Source: G965225705 sp965225705 (GTDB lineage: Bacteria; Pseudomonadota; Alphaproteobacteria; Caulobacterales; Maricaulaceae). Taken from it: a stretch of DNA of 64,000 bases. Below are positions 1 to 8,401 of the stretch, one piece after another; position 1 is the first letter of the stretch, and each line of letters begins with the position of its first letter. The DNA lies in assembly GCA_965225705.1 (NCBI GenBank), contig OZ245325.1, forward strand, positions 1,632,419 to 1,696,418, given 5' to 3'. Below the pieces are notes generated by a model. The model did not search any database, had not been told where the DNA came from, and saw only the letters and a list, made by a program, of their open reading frames with translations. Both the position numbers and the translations under genes were made by a program.

Positions 1-1
1 C

Positions 2-1447
2 CTACGGCACAGTTTGCATATTCTCCATATGCCGGCTTCTGAGCTTCTTGTTCATATAGAAGAGGAGCTTCTCACAAACCCCCTGCTTGAAAAAAACCCT
101 TCGTCAGATCCAGGGGAAGAAGACAAGGTGCAAAAACCTGAACTTCTCAGGAAAGACAGGGATGACAACCTTCCTTTAGAAGACGTGGTTCTCCATGAAA
201 ACAGGACCAGTCCTGAGGCACAAAATGCTCTGGATGTGGCACCAGACGTGCTTTATGGTGATATGGGCCCGACACAAAAAGCTCTTCTTAACCCCCCTCC
301 TCAAAATACACCCAAAACAGGGGTGAGAGAAGGGCTAAGCCAGCATAGTATCTCTGAAGGAGAAACGCCTCTCCACGCTCAGACAACTCTCTTTGATATT
401 TTACGCCATCAGCTCTCTTTTTCTGATCTTGACCCGACTGAGAAATTGATTGCTGAATATCTTATCAGCCAGACAGATGAGAAAGGCTATTTTTGTGGGA
501 AAATAGAAGAGACAGCACATGAGCTGAAGGTATCTTCCCATAAAGTTCAGCATGTTCTGGAGATACTGCAAACGTTTGAGCCGGGTGGCGTTATGGCACG
601 TGATCTCAAAGAATGCCTTAAGATCCAGCTTCAGGACAGGGACAGTCTTTCCCCTGCCATGCTCTGCCTTCTTGAGAATCTGGAAAGTCTTGCCAAAGCT
701 GATTTTACACACTTGTGTACCCTCTGCAAGGTTAGCCGGGCTGATCTTGAGACGATGATTGCACAGATAAAAAACTTAAATCCCAAACCAGGACTTGCCT
801 ATAGCAATGGGCCTGTATCCTTTGTTCAACCCGATATCTTTGTTCACAAAAAATCCTCTGGCGCCTGGTCTGTCCGGCTTAACACACAATGTTTCCCTCA
901 CCTCTCGATCAATACAACTTATGAAACAAGTGTCAGGACAGATGAGGACAAAGCTTTCCTCGCACATTCCCGGACCAAAGCAGAGGAGCTGATCAAAAGC
1001 CTTGATTTGCGAGCAGATACACTTTTGAAAATAGCCCATATTCTTGTTCATCACCAAAGTGCTTTTCTTGAAAAAGGCCCTCTTTTCCTGAAACCTTTAA
1101 AGCTTGAACAGGTTGCTGAGGCAACGCATATGCATATCTCAACGATAAGCCGTGCTGTTTCCGGCAAGTATATGGCCACACCACAGGGTATTTTTGAGAT
1201 GAAATACTTTCTTGCCAGCAGCCTCTCTTCTGGTGAAAATTCTGTGAGCCGTGAGGCTGTGCTCCATAAAATTAAGGCTCTTCTCGACGCAGAAACCAAA
1301 GGCCATATCCTCTCTGATACAGATCTGGTGGCGTATTTTCGCAGGGAAGGGTTTGAAATCGCGCGTCGTACCATCACAAAATATCGTGAATCTCTTGGCT
1401 TTCCCTCCTCACACATACGACGGCGGCGCTTGCAAAACCGTCCATAA
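2..1447 (+). CDS. rpoN: RNA polymerase sigma-54 factor, 5' end outside window
   Basis: Alternative sigma factor that directs RNA polymerase to -24/-12 promoters and needs an ATP-driven activator. The reading frame is already open at base 2 and reads LRHSLHILHMPASELL followed by EEELLTNPLLE, which is the glutamine/leucine-rich activator-contact Region I of sigma-54; about 25-30 N-terminal residues are missing. After a variable acidic linker come the core-binding domain, a helix-turn-helix (around STISRAVSGKYM) and the RpoN box ARRTITKYRE near the C-terminus, which reads the -24 element. The first TTG inside the window (base 14) is therefore not the start. hpf and ptsN follow, the usual rpoN neighbourhood linking nitrogen/PTS signalling with ribosome hibernation. 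Confidence 0.96.
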   Translation, partial: LRHSLHILHMPASELLVHIEEELLTNPLLEKNPSSDPGEEDKVQKPELLRKDRDDNLPLEDVVLHENRTSPEAQNALDVAPDVLYGDMGPTQKALLNPPPQNTPKTGVREGLSQHSISEGETPLHAQTTLFDILRHQLSFSDLDPTEKLIAEYLISQTDEKGYFCGKIEETAHELKVSSHKVQHVLEILQTFEPGGVMARDLKECLKIQLQDRDSLSPAMLCLLENLESLAKADFTHLCTLCKVSRADLETMIAQIKNLNPKPGLAYSNGPVSFVQPDIFVHKKSSGAWSVRLNTQCFPHLSINTTYETSVRTDEDKAFLAHSRTKAEELIKSLDLRADTLLKIAHILVHHQSAFLEKGPLFLKPLKLEQVAEATHMHISTISRAVSGKYMATPQGIFEMKYFLASSLSSGENSVSREAVLHKIKALLDAETKGHILSDTDLVAYFRREGFEIARRTITKYRESLGFPSSHIRRRRLQNRP

Positions 1448-1533
1448 AAGTGTTGTATAGGAGTCTCCTCTTTTTTATGGATATACTCCTAAAAAAAATG
1501 TGTTTTTTCTAAAAATTTAAAATGGAGTCTCTC

Positions 1534-2154
1534 ATGCAAATACAGATTGTCGGCAAAGGCCTTGATGTATCCCAGGCGCTTCATCAGCGGATCGCAGAGC
1601 GGGTCACAGAAGGCGTTCAGAAATATTCCGACCGTCCGGGTGAGTCCTGGATCACTGTTTCACGTGATGGGCGGGATTTTCGTGTCGACTGTTCTTTGCA
1701 TTTACCTTCCGGGGTTCTTTTACAAACACGTGGTGAAGCGGGAGATGCCTATGATGCCTGTGACAACGCTATGGAAAAGCTTGAAAAACGCCTGCGCCGC
1801 TATAAACGCAAGATGAAAAACCACCATCATCATCACCGCCCGGATCCCCTGACAGAAAATACCTCCATTTACATTCTGAAAGGTCAGGAAACCTCCTCTG
1901 GTCAGGAACAAACTGATGAAGAAGAATATGAAGAGGATGACACCCCACCCCAGGATCCTGTTGTCATAGCTGAACAACCAGGGGAGCTACGCACTTTGAC
2001 GGTGAGCATGGCGGTCCAGGAAATGGAATTAACTGATGCAGCCGTTGTGGTTTTCCGCAATGCAGCTCACGGAGCGGTCAATGTTGTTTTTCGCCGCCCT
2101 GATGGCCATTTCGGCTGGATCGATCCTGAACGCCGCCCTGAACATCAGGCATAA
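1534..2154 (+). CDS. hpf: Ribosome hibernation promoting factor, long form
   Basis: Binds the 30S decoding centre and, through its C-terminal domain, dimerises ribosomes into inactive 100S particles in starved cells. Residues 1-100 form the S30AE/HPF domain, beginning MQIQIVGKGLDVSQ. The last 60 residues (TVSMAVQEMELTD to RRPDGHFGWIDPE) are the dimerisation domain of long HPF. The linker holds five consecutive histidines (about residues 98-102) and an acidic stretch. An ATG at 1522 is in frame, but GGAG at 1524-1527 sits 6 nt before the ATG at 1534, so I chose 1534 (206 residues). It lies downstream of rpoN, as in many proteobacteria. Confidence 0.93.
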   Translation: MQIQIVGKGLDVSQALHQRIAERVTEGVQKYSDRPGESWITVSRDGRDFRVDCSLHLPSGVLLQTRGEAGDAYDACDNAMEKLEKRLRRYKRKMKNHHHHHRPDPLTENTSIYILKGQETSSGQEQTDEEEYEEDDTPPQDPVVIAEQPGELRTLTVSMAVQEMELTDAAVVVFRNAAHGAVNVVFRRPDGHFGWIDPERRPEHQA

Positions 2155-2418
2155 AAAAACTTTAAAGAGAGAAACAACCGGTTGAAGAAAAACTGACCTC
2201 TCTTTCCTGTCCCTGCACCGGCATGGAGAGAGAAAGTCTTTTCCTGTATCAGCCAGCTGGTTTATACCTTATAAATTTCTTTGTGTGTATAATTCTGCTA
2301 TAATTTTCTGGACCTTATGTAAAACTTTATATAAATATCTGGCTTCTTTGAGGCGCTGGCTGTTTTTTTTAAGTTTTAGGTAAATGGTTCTTCAGCCTCT
2401 GTAAGACAGGTTTTTATC
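2155..2418. other. Non-coding gap between hpf and ptsN
   Basis: No convincing ORF. It holds an imperfect stem (AAAGAGAG/CTCTCTTT) just after hpf without a clear T tract. Two TATAAT hexamers at 2288-2293 and 2299-2304 could be -10 elements for ptsN, but I see no good -35 partner for either. Confidence 0.4.
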
Positions 2419-2874
2419 ATGCCTTTTATTGATTTATCCCTTCAAGGGGTTGAAATTGATTTACGTATTTCCAGTAAGAAACAGCTCCTTCAACATATGG
2501 CTCAGTCTGCAGCAAAGCTTGCAGATCTTGATGCACGTGCTGTTTTTGAGGCTGTTATGGATCGCGAACATCTCGGGACAACCGGGGTTGGGAGTGGTGT
2601 GGCTATCCCTCATGCTCATATTGAAGGGCTTGATCATATTATGGGTGTTTTTGCCCGTCTTACCCCGGGCCTTGATTTTGAGTCCGTTGATGGACATCCT
2701 GTTGATCTTGTTTTTCTTCTTCTGGCCCCTGTCTCTGCTGGTGCGGATCACCTTCAGGCCCTGGCACATATTTCGCGTCTTTTGCGTAAAGAGGAGATGC
2801 GGACGGCTCTCCGCCAGGCCCCCGGTGTAAAAGCTCTCCATGCCCTGCTCTCAGGACACAATAGCGCACCCTAG
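2419..2874 (+). CDS. ptsN: Nitrogen-regulatory PTS protein EIIA(Ntr)
   Basis: Cytoplasmic phospho-acceptor of the nitrogen PTS (PtsP-NPr-EIIANtr), which regulates potassium transport, (p)ppGpp and other processes rather than carrying sugar. The 151 residues form one PTS EIIA type-2 domain. The phosphorylated histidine is H65 in GVAIPHAH, preceded by the conserved REHLGTTGVGSG. The start at 2419 gives the expected short N-terminus. It closes the rpoN-hpf-ptsN cluster and converges with anmK, leaving only 16 nt between the stop codons. Confidence 0.94.
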   Translation: MPFIDLSLQGVEIDLRISSKKQLLQHMAQSAAKLADLDARAVFEAVMDREHLGTTGVGSGVAIPHAHIEGLDHIMGVFARLTPGLDFESVDGHPVDLVFLLLAPVSAGADHLQALAHISRLLRKEEMRTALRQAPGVKALHALLSGHNSAP

Positions 2875-2890
2875 AAAACAGGAAAGACTG

Positions 2891-4057
2891 TCAGGGATCT
2901 TTCTTTAAAAAGGAGGAAAACCGTCCTCCTCTCATGGGGGAAGACACGCCTGTGGTCTCGGGAAATGTAAGGGGCAAACCTTTGACATGCCGCACAGCAA
3001 GATATGCAAAAGCCTCCGCCTCAAGATAATCCCCACGCCAGCCAATGGCGTCCACAGGGAGAGTTTTGACTCCCAAAACATTTCTAAGAGCCGACATAAG
3101 GGCGGGATTATGGCGTCCTCCTCCCCCAACAAGGACAAGACGGGCTGACAGATCCTGAAGGGCAAAGGAGACAGCACGTGCTGTAAAAGCCGTCAAACTG
3201 GCCGCACCATCTTCAGGGGACATATTAATCTTCTCAACACCCCCAAAATCCCAGCGATCTGCTGATTTAGGAAGGGGTTGTCTAAAAAAAGGGGCCTGAA
3301 GCCAGGTCTTCACAATAGCCTCATCAGCCTGTCCTACTAGGGCCAGCTGTCCATCACGATCCATGGGTCCTAAACCACAAAACTCTGCCCAGGCGTCCAG
3401 CAAACCATTTCCCGGACCCACATCTCCGGCTTTGAGCGTAGAATCTTCAACAAGATATGTGATATTGGCGACCCCCCCAAGATTAAGCACGACAAGGGGC
3501 AGGGAAAGATTGTCTCTGAGGGCTAAAGCTCTATGATAGACGGGAACCAGAGGGGCCCCCTGACCCCCTGCGGCCATATCTGCGGTACGAAAATCATAAA
3601 CAAGATCAAGGCTTAAGGCCTGGGACAGGGCCTCTCCATCTCCCAATTGCAGTGTCTGCCCCGTTAGAATCTTCTGATCTCTCACACCCCCTCCGGATGG
3701 ATCAGGTTTCTCATCTGTCCGGGCGGGCGGGCGGTGGAGCACGGTCTGACCATGAAAACCTATAAGATCAGGTTTTTGGTGTGGGTAACGGGTTGTGAAG
3801 TCGTGGACGGCACGTTCATGTGCCTGTGTGACCAAAGCCTCAGCCTGTTTCAAAAGAGGGGGGCGTGGTCCCTTGAAATTCCAGGCCAGAGCTGTTTGCA
3901 TAGCCTGTTGAAGGCAGGCACGTTCCTGATCATCATAAGGGAAAAAAGAGGCAGGACCCTCATGGATAATATCCGCTCCATCTGTTTCTAAAAGGGCACA
4001 GTCTATACCATCCAGAGAGGTTCCACTCATAAGGCCAAGAGCTTTCATCAGGGCCAT
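2891..4057 (-). CDS. anmK: Anhydro-N-acetylmuramic acid kinase
   Basis: Phosphorylates and opens 1,6-anhydro-MurNAc released by lytic transglycosylases, feeding peptidoglycan recycling. The 388 residues match the family length. Visible signatures are the N-terminal ATP-binding GLMSGTSLDGID, GFHGQTVLH, the DFRTADMAAGGQGAPLVP loop, NLGGVANITYL, GPGNGLLDAW and a late LVGGGGRHNP. The start at 4057 is preceded by GAGGAG five bases upstream, which favours it over the in-frame ATG three codons later. It lies 52 nt downstream of trmFO on the same strand and is probably cotranscribed with it. Confidence 0.95.
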   Translation of the reverse strand: MALMKALGLMSGTSLDGIDCALLETDGADIIHEGPASFFPYDDQERACLQQAMQTALAWNFKGPRPPLLKQAEALVTQAHERAVHDFTTRYPHQKPDLIGFHGQTVLHRPPARTDEKPDPSGGGVRDQKILTGQTLQLGDGEALSQALSLDLVYDFRTADMAAGGQGAPLVPVYHRALALRDNLSLPLVVLNLGGVANITYLVEDSTLKAGDVGPGNGLLDAWAEFCGLGPMDRDGQLALVGQADEAIVKTWLQAPFFRQPLPKSADRWDFGGVEKINMSPEDGAASLTAFTARAVSFALQDLSARLVLVGGGGRHNPALMSALRNVLGVKTLPVDAIGWRGDYLEAEAFAYLAVRHVKGLPLTFPETTGVSSPMRGGRFSSFLKKDP

Positions 4058-4109
4058 TTTTTCTCCTCTAAGCCTGTTGTCATGTCTTCCTGTACGGGTG
4101 TGTCAGGCA

Positions 4110-5516
4110 TCAACATGCCTGTCCTGTTTGTGTCGTATTCCAGTGCGTCGTCCAGATCTGAAAATCCCTTAAAGCACGGTGTGCAAGATCCTGTTTACGC
4201 CTTTTTTTTCGTTCCATACGCTTTAAGCGCGGGCCGTCCTGCTCTGGCCCGGAGAGCGGAGGAAAAAGACCAAAATTAATATTCATAGGCTGAAATGTTT
4301 TTTTGTCCTGAGCGGTGTCTTCCACACCATGTCGGCCGGAAACATGGGCCAGCAAAGCCCCCATGGCCGTTGTTGGTGGGGGGGGAGACGGGGAAAGCCC
4401 CAGAATATCCTGCACGGCAAACCGGCCTGCCAAAATCCCAAGAGCGGCAGATTCCACATACCCCTCAACACCGGTTATCTGACCTGCAAAACGAAATTCA
4501 GGATGTTTTTTCAAACAAAGGCGGTCATCTAAAAGACGGGGGCTATCCAGAAATGTATTGCGGTGTACCCCTCCAAGACGCGCAAAACGTGCGTTTTGAA
4601 GCCCCGGGATCAGACGAAACACGTCTTTTTGATACCCATGCTTCATCTTGGTTTGAAAGCCCACCATATTATAGAGGGCCCCTAAGGCATTGTCCTGGCG
4701 AAGCTGGACAACGGCATAAGGTCTTTCCTGCGGGTTATGGGGATTGGTGAGCCCCACAGGTTTAAGGGGGCCATAGCGCAATGTCTCCCGCCCGCGCCCG
4801 GCCATCACCTCAACCGGCAAACAGCCTTCAAAATAGGGGGTATCCTTCTCCCAGTCTTTAAAGGGCATGGTCTTACCGTCCAGAAGGGCATCGATAAAAG
4901 CCTCATACTGTTCTTTGTTAAGGGGACAATTGATATAATCAGCCCCCTCCCCTTTGTCATAGCGTGATTGCATCCAGGCTAGAGAAAAATCAACAGATTC
5001 CTTATAAACAATCGGGGCAAGCGCATCAAAAAAGGCAAGAGACTCCTGCCCTGTCAGCGCAAGAATGTTTTCAGACAAAGCCTGTGAGGCCAAAGGTCCC
5101 GCCGCAATGATGACAGATTTTCCCGCCTCCGGAGGAAGGGAGGTAACTTCTTCATGGCACACCGTGATAAGGGGGTGCTGTGTGATGGCCTCTGTGATGG
5201 CCTGAGAAAACCCCTCCCGATCAACAGCCAGAGCAGAGCCAGCGGGGAGCTTATGCCGATCAGCAGCCTGCATGACCAAAGACCCGGCCAGACGCATTTC
5301 CTGATGCAAAACACCAACAGCATTGGCCTCCGCATCATCAGAGCGCAGGGAGTTGGAGCAAACAAGCTCCGCCAGTAAGCCCGTTTTATGGGCTGGCGTC
5401 ATGGTCTTTGGACGCATTTCATAAAGGGTCACAGCAAGACCAGCCTCTGAAGCAGCCCAGGCCGCCTCACACCCTGCAAGACCGCCGCCAATAATGTGAA
5501 GACAAGATGTACTCAT
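4110..5516 (-). CDS. trmFO: tRNA U54 methyltransferase, folate/FAD dependent
   Basis: Makes ribothymidine at position 54 of tRNA using methylene-tetrahydrofolate as carbon donor and FADH2 as reductant. The N-terminus HIIGGGLAGCEAAW is the FAD-binding Rossmann motif. YEMRPKTMTPAHKTGLLAELVCSNS, quoted here only in its first part YEMRPKTMTPAHKT, identifies TrmFO rather than its paralogue GidA/MnmG. The C-terminus carries the conserved MNINFGLFPP segment. The open frame extends 20 codons upstream, but the ATG at 5516 has AGGTGG just before it and starts directly at the flavin motif, giving 468 residues, normal for the family. Confidence 0.95.
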   Translation of the reverse strand: MSTSCLHIIGGGLAGCEAAWAASEAGLAVTLYEMRPKTMTPAHKTGLLAELVCSNSLRSDDAEANAVGVLHQEMRLAGSLVMQAADRHKLPAGSALAVDREGFSQAITEAITQHPLITVCHEEVTSLPPEAGKSVIIAAGPLASQALSENILALTGQESLAFFDALAPIVYKESVDFSLAWMQSRYDKGEGADYINCPLNKEQYEAFIDALLDGKTMPFKDWEKDTPYFEGCLPVEVMAGRGRETLRYGPLKPVGLTNPHNPQERPYAVVQLRQDNALGALYNMVGFQTKMKHGYQKDVFRLIPGLQNARFARLGGVHRNTFLDSPRLLDDRLCLKKHPEFRFAGQITGVEGYVESAALGILAGRFAVQDILGLSPSPPPPTTAMGALLAHVSGRHGVEDTAQDKKTFQPMNINFGLFPPLSGPEQDGPRLKRMERKKRRKQDLAHRALRDFQIWTTHWNTTQTGQAC

Positions 5517-5724
5517 AACCCACCTGTTTAAAGGGATAGATTCCTGATGAAAAGCTTTTTTTGAGGCTGGCCTCATATAAGGAGAGAAGAGAGACCGGGG
5601 GATCTGAGTTCAGCCAGCTTAAGGACCGTGCGTTCTCTAAAAGTATTGCCCCCGGGACTGGTGGAGCCTGAGATGTCGTCTGTCATACCACCGCACCCGG
5701 TTTTTCCTGTTTCTCCCCTGTGCA

Positions 5725-5754
5725 TTGACCAGAATTGGTGGGGTGTGCTAGCCT
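5725..5754 (+). promoter_or_regulatory. Candidate sigma-70 promoter of the 6S-like RNA
   Basis: A near-consensus -35 TTGACC at 5725-5730 is followed after 18 nt by TAGCCT at 5749-5754 (first, second and last bases of the -10 consensus). It would start transcription near 5760, just upstream of the structured RNA. This is inferred from motif and position only. Confidence 0.4.
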
Positions 5755-5779
5755 GTTTGTGGAGTCAGATGTTCTGGCT

Positions 5780-5945
5780 CCGGGGCCTAAGAAACCTCTC
5801 TATCAGCAGCTGTGTAAAAGCAGCCTTCAACGGCCACCCTTACGGGTGTGTCGCCTCGGCCATGGTCGGGGTGGTGGCGTTATGCAACAGCCGCTCGCGG
5901 TGAAAGCGCTGCGGCCATCTGATAGTGGTTTTCTTAGCACCCCGG
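5780..5945 (+). ncRNA. ssrS: 6S RNA-like structured RNA
   Basis: A rod-shaped RNA of about 166 nt can be folded by eye. The closing stem pairs CCGGGG (5780-5785) with CCCCGG (5940-5945), CTAAGAAACC (5787-5796) with GGTTTTCTTAG (5927-5937, one bulge) and CTATCAG (5800-5806) with CTGATAG (5919-5925), then CAGC with GCTG. A large internal bubble follows, with a small hairpin CCGCTCGCGG (5891-5900) on its 3' strand. An apical stem pairs AACG and CCACC (5829-5838) with GGTGG and CGTT (5873-5881). This closing stem, bubble and apical stem layout is that of 6S RNA, which mimics an open promoter and holds sigma-70 polymerase. No zapA or fthC lies beside it, so identity rests on shape and size. A competing 9-bp hairpin at 5761-5781 could form the transcript 5' end. 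Confidence 0.55.
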
Positions 5946-5980
5946 CACCTATGCATTAGCATTGGTGCCGTTTTGTTTTT
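5943..5980 (+). terminator. Strong rho-independent terminator of the RNA gene
   Basis: Perfect stem CGGCACC (5943-5949) with GGTGCCG (5964-5970), continued inside by ATGC/GCAT around a 4-nt loop, then TTTTGTTTTT (5971-5980). It sits at the end of the 6S-like RNA and before the next start codon, which shows that a discrete plus-strand transcript ends here. Confidence 0.85.
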
Positions 5981-6003
5981 ACCCTGAACAAAAAGGTGTT
6001 ATG

Positions 6004-6219
6004 ATGACCGAGTTTAAAAAGACTCTCCAAAACCTTCAAAACGAAGCGCTGAGACTTTTTGATCAAGCCTTCAACATGGGCTTTTCTGCCCTTGAAGATG
6101 AGGATATTGAGCTCACCAGAGAAGATCTTCTGGCCTTTGAAGAGATGGAAAATCACCTCAGCCATTGCCAGAGGAAAGCCTGGCTCCTCGCCCACCGCCT
6201 GCATCAAAACCTTCAATGA
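6004..6219 (+). CDS. Small hypothetical protein after the 6S-like RNA
   Basis: A 71-residue, helix-rich acidic protein without signal peptide or membrane segment. It contains a hydrophobic/acidic centre (LFDQAFNMGFSALEDEDI) and ends in a basic helix (RKAWLLAHRLHQNLQ). I do not recognise the family. Two ATGs stand in tandem at 6001 and 6004; AAGGTG at 5993-5998 gives proper spacing (5 nt) to the second. It starts 23 nt after the terminator of the RNA gene, so it may be expressed only by read-through or from an unseen promoter. The strong ribosome site and coding-like composition argue for a real gene. Confidence 0.6.
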   Translation: MTEFKKTLQNLQNEALRLFDQAFNMGFSALEDEDIELTREDLLAFEEMENHLSHCQRKAWLLAHRLHQNLQ

Positions 6220-6329
6220 GCCGTTATCCCCCTGTCAAAACATTGGAAACTGCCCCACGCCCCTCCCCCGTGGGACACAAAAGGCGCCAGCTCATTGATA
6301 TATAAGGTGTTTTCAAAGGCATATAAATC

Positions 6330-8147
6330 CTAAAGGGGGGCACACACCTTCTCAAGCCAGACTTTTTGCTCTGCATCAAGAAGGGGACCAATCTCTTTGA
6401 GAACACGCCCATGATATGCATTGGTCCAGGCAAGCTCCTCTGACGTCAGCAGGGCCGCATCAATCAGGTGAGGATCTAAAGGTGCGAGAGTTAAGGTCTC
6501 AAAACCCATCATAGATCGCTCCCCCCCTTCCGGCTTTTTGGGCTCTGTCACAAACTGGAGATTTTCAATGCGAATGCCATAATGGTCAGGCTTATAATAA
6601 CCGGGCTCATTCGACACAATCATGCCGGGTTGTAAAGCAATGCTGTTAGGGGCCTTGGCAATGCGCTGCGGCCCTTCATGAACACTAAGATAAGATCCCA
6701 CCCCATGGCCTGTACCATGATCATAGTCCAGCCCCGCCTGCCACATGGGCGCACGTGCTAATGCATCAATCTGATGACCCGTTACCCCTTCCGGAAAACA
6801 GACCGTTGCCAAAGCAATATGGGCTTTAAGGACCAGAGTATAATGATACCGCATGGCATGGGAGGGAGTCCCTAATGCCACAGTTCGCGTGACATCGGTG
6901 GTCCCATCAAAATATTGTGCACCGGAATCCACCAGAAAAAGACTGTCCTTTTCTAAAGGACGTGATGTGGCCTCTGTAACACGATAATGGATGACCGCAC
7001 CATTGGGTCCCGCGCCAGAAATGGTCTCAAAACTCAAATCCTTAAATTCCGGAACAGCATGCCTGTGGGCCTCAAGGCGTTTAACGGCCTCAATCTCATC
7101 CCAGCCCTCTTCTAAAGCCTTATGGGAGAGGTCATAGAGAAAACGGGTCAGCGCCGCCCCATCACGGCGATGGGCAAGGCGCGCGCCCTCTGTTTCCGTT
7201 TTATTCTTGCAGGCTTTGGGTAAAAAACAGGGATCATCCGACCAAACAAGATGCGCCCCTGCGGCCTGAACATGATCCAGAATCAAAGCAGAAGCCCGCC
7301 CGGGATCAAGGCTTACAGCCTGACCTTTCAGGGCTTTCAAACGCTCTGATAAGACTTCCGGCTCATAAAAACTGACACGCGCCCCACAATGATCCCGCAC
7401 AGCCTGTGTTACTTTTTCCAAAGGCATAAAAGCTTCAACACGGCCAGAGGCAAAAAGAAGAGCACGCCCAAGAACACCCGGCGTATAAGGCACATCCTGA
7501 CCCCTTATATTCAAAAGCCATGCCAGAGAATCCGGGGACGTGACAACAAAAGCTGTGGCCCCCTGTTCCTCAACCAGCTGCCCTATACGTGTACACTTGT
7601 TTTCATGAGATTCACCCGCACAGGACACAGGGTGAGGGGAAAGCGGAGTTTTGGGCTCCTGAGGTCTGTCCGACCATGCCGCATCAAGAGGGTTTGGCGT
7701 CATAGGGACCAGCTCAAAATTCCTGCGTTCAGCTATGCTTTTTAATATCTCTAAAGCTGAAACACTATGGAGGGCAGGGTCATAGCCAAGACGCCCCCCC
7801 TGAGAGAAATTCACCCCAAGCCAGTTTTCTAAAGCCTGAGGATCAGTCAGATCGCCATAGTCAAAAAGCGTTTCATCTGTTTGCTGACGCACCTGAAGCG
7901 TATAACGGCCATCCACCAGAAGAAGGGCCTTATCCTGCAAAACAACGCCAAAACCCGCAGATCCTGTAAAACCAGATATCCAGGCAAGGCGTTCAGCACA
8001 TTCTGGCAGGTATTCGTTTTGATATTCATCCTCATGGGGGACAAGAAAACCATCCACCCCCTGCTCCTGAAGTTTTGCACGTAAAAGAGGAAGGTGCTGA
8101 CACCCCGTATCCGGCCCACCTTTTTCGTTAAATGTCTGTATCATCAC
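6330..8147 (-). CDS. pepP: Xaa-Pro aminopeptidase, M24 family (long form)
   Basis: Cytoplasmic metallopeptidase that removes an N-terminal residue before proline. At 605 residues it is the long form: two creatinase-like N-terminal domains and a C-terminal pita-bread catalytic domain. The metal ligands can be placed: two aspartates in LVDSGAQYFDGTTDVTRT, the histidine in GTGHGVGSYLSVHEGP, and glutamates in NEPGYY and GIRIEN. The tandem ATG at 8147/8144 follows GAGG seven bases upstream of the first, so 8147 is chosen. It is convergent with the small ORF before it and has no operon partner. Confidence 0.93.
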   Translation of the reverse strand: MMIQTFNEKGGPDTGCQHLPLLRAKLQEQGVDGFLVPHEDEYQNEYLPECAERLAWISGFTGSAGFGVVLQDKALLLVDGRYTLQVRQQTDETLFDYGDLTDPQALENWLGVNFSQGGRLGYDPALHSVSALEILKSIAERRNFELVPMTPNPLDAAWSDRPQEPKTPLSPHPVSCAGESHENKCTRIGQLVEEQGATAFVVTSPDSLAWLLNIRGQDVPYTPGVLGRALLFASGRVEAFMPLEKVTQAVRDHCGARVSFYEPEVLSERLKALKGQAVSLDPGRASALILDHVQAAGAHLVWSDDPCFLPKACKNKTETEGARLAHRRDGAALTRFLYDLSHKALEEGWDEIEAVKRLEAHRHAVPEFKDLSFETISGAGPNGAVIHYRVTEATSRPLEKDSLFLVDSGAQYFDGTTDVTRTVALGTPSHAMRYHYTLVLKAHIALATVCFPEGVTGHQIDALARAPMWQAGLDYDHGTGHGVGSYLSVHEGPQRIAKAPNSIALQPGMIVSNEPGYYKPDHYGIRIENLQFVTEPKKPEGGERSMMGFETLTLAPLDPHLIDAALLTSEELAWTNAYHGRVLKEIGPLLDAEQKVWLEKVCAPL

Positions 8148-8401
8148 CTGTCCTCACGTCCACACTACAGTTAAAAATATACCTCCCGGTATAGTATCAC
8201 ATCAAAAAATTTTTTTTTATACATAAGCCTAAATTTCTTTCTGACCCGGCAACAGGGCAAAAAGAAGGAAGCTTCCGGAGGCCATCAGGATTCCATAAGC
8301 TTACGTGAATATTATCTTAAAGCATCACCAGACTAAAAGACAAACATCCTGTCTTTACAGTTCATTTTAGGAAAAAACGAAATTTTTGAGCGTCTTTGAC
8401 A

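Noticed and set aside
1458..1491. Inverted repeat TAGGAGT ... ACTCCTA after rpoN as terminator
   Set aside because: The stem has a 20-nt loop and is followed by A residues on the plus strand; the poly-T inside the loop does not make an intrinsic terminator.
1822..1842. Five-histidine run in hpf as a sign of vector or tag sequence
   Set aside because: It lies inside the natural variable linker of long HPF, flanked by normal sequence on both sides, with no vector elements.
5761..5945. SRP (4.5S) RNA, RNase P RNA or tmRNA as alternative identity of the structured RNA
   Set aside because: The conserved SRP loop (GGTCAGGTCCGGAAGGAAGC-like), the RNase P core and the tmRNA tRNA-like end are all missing.
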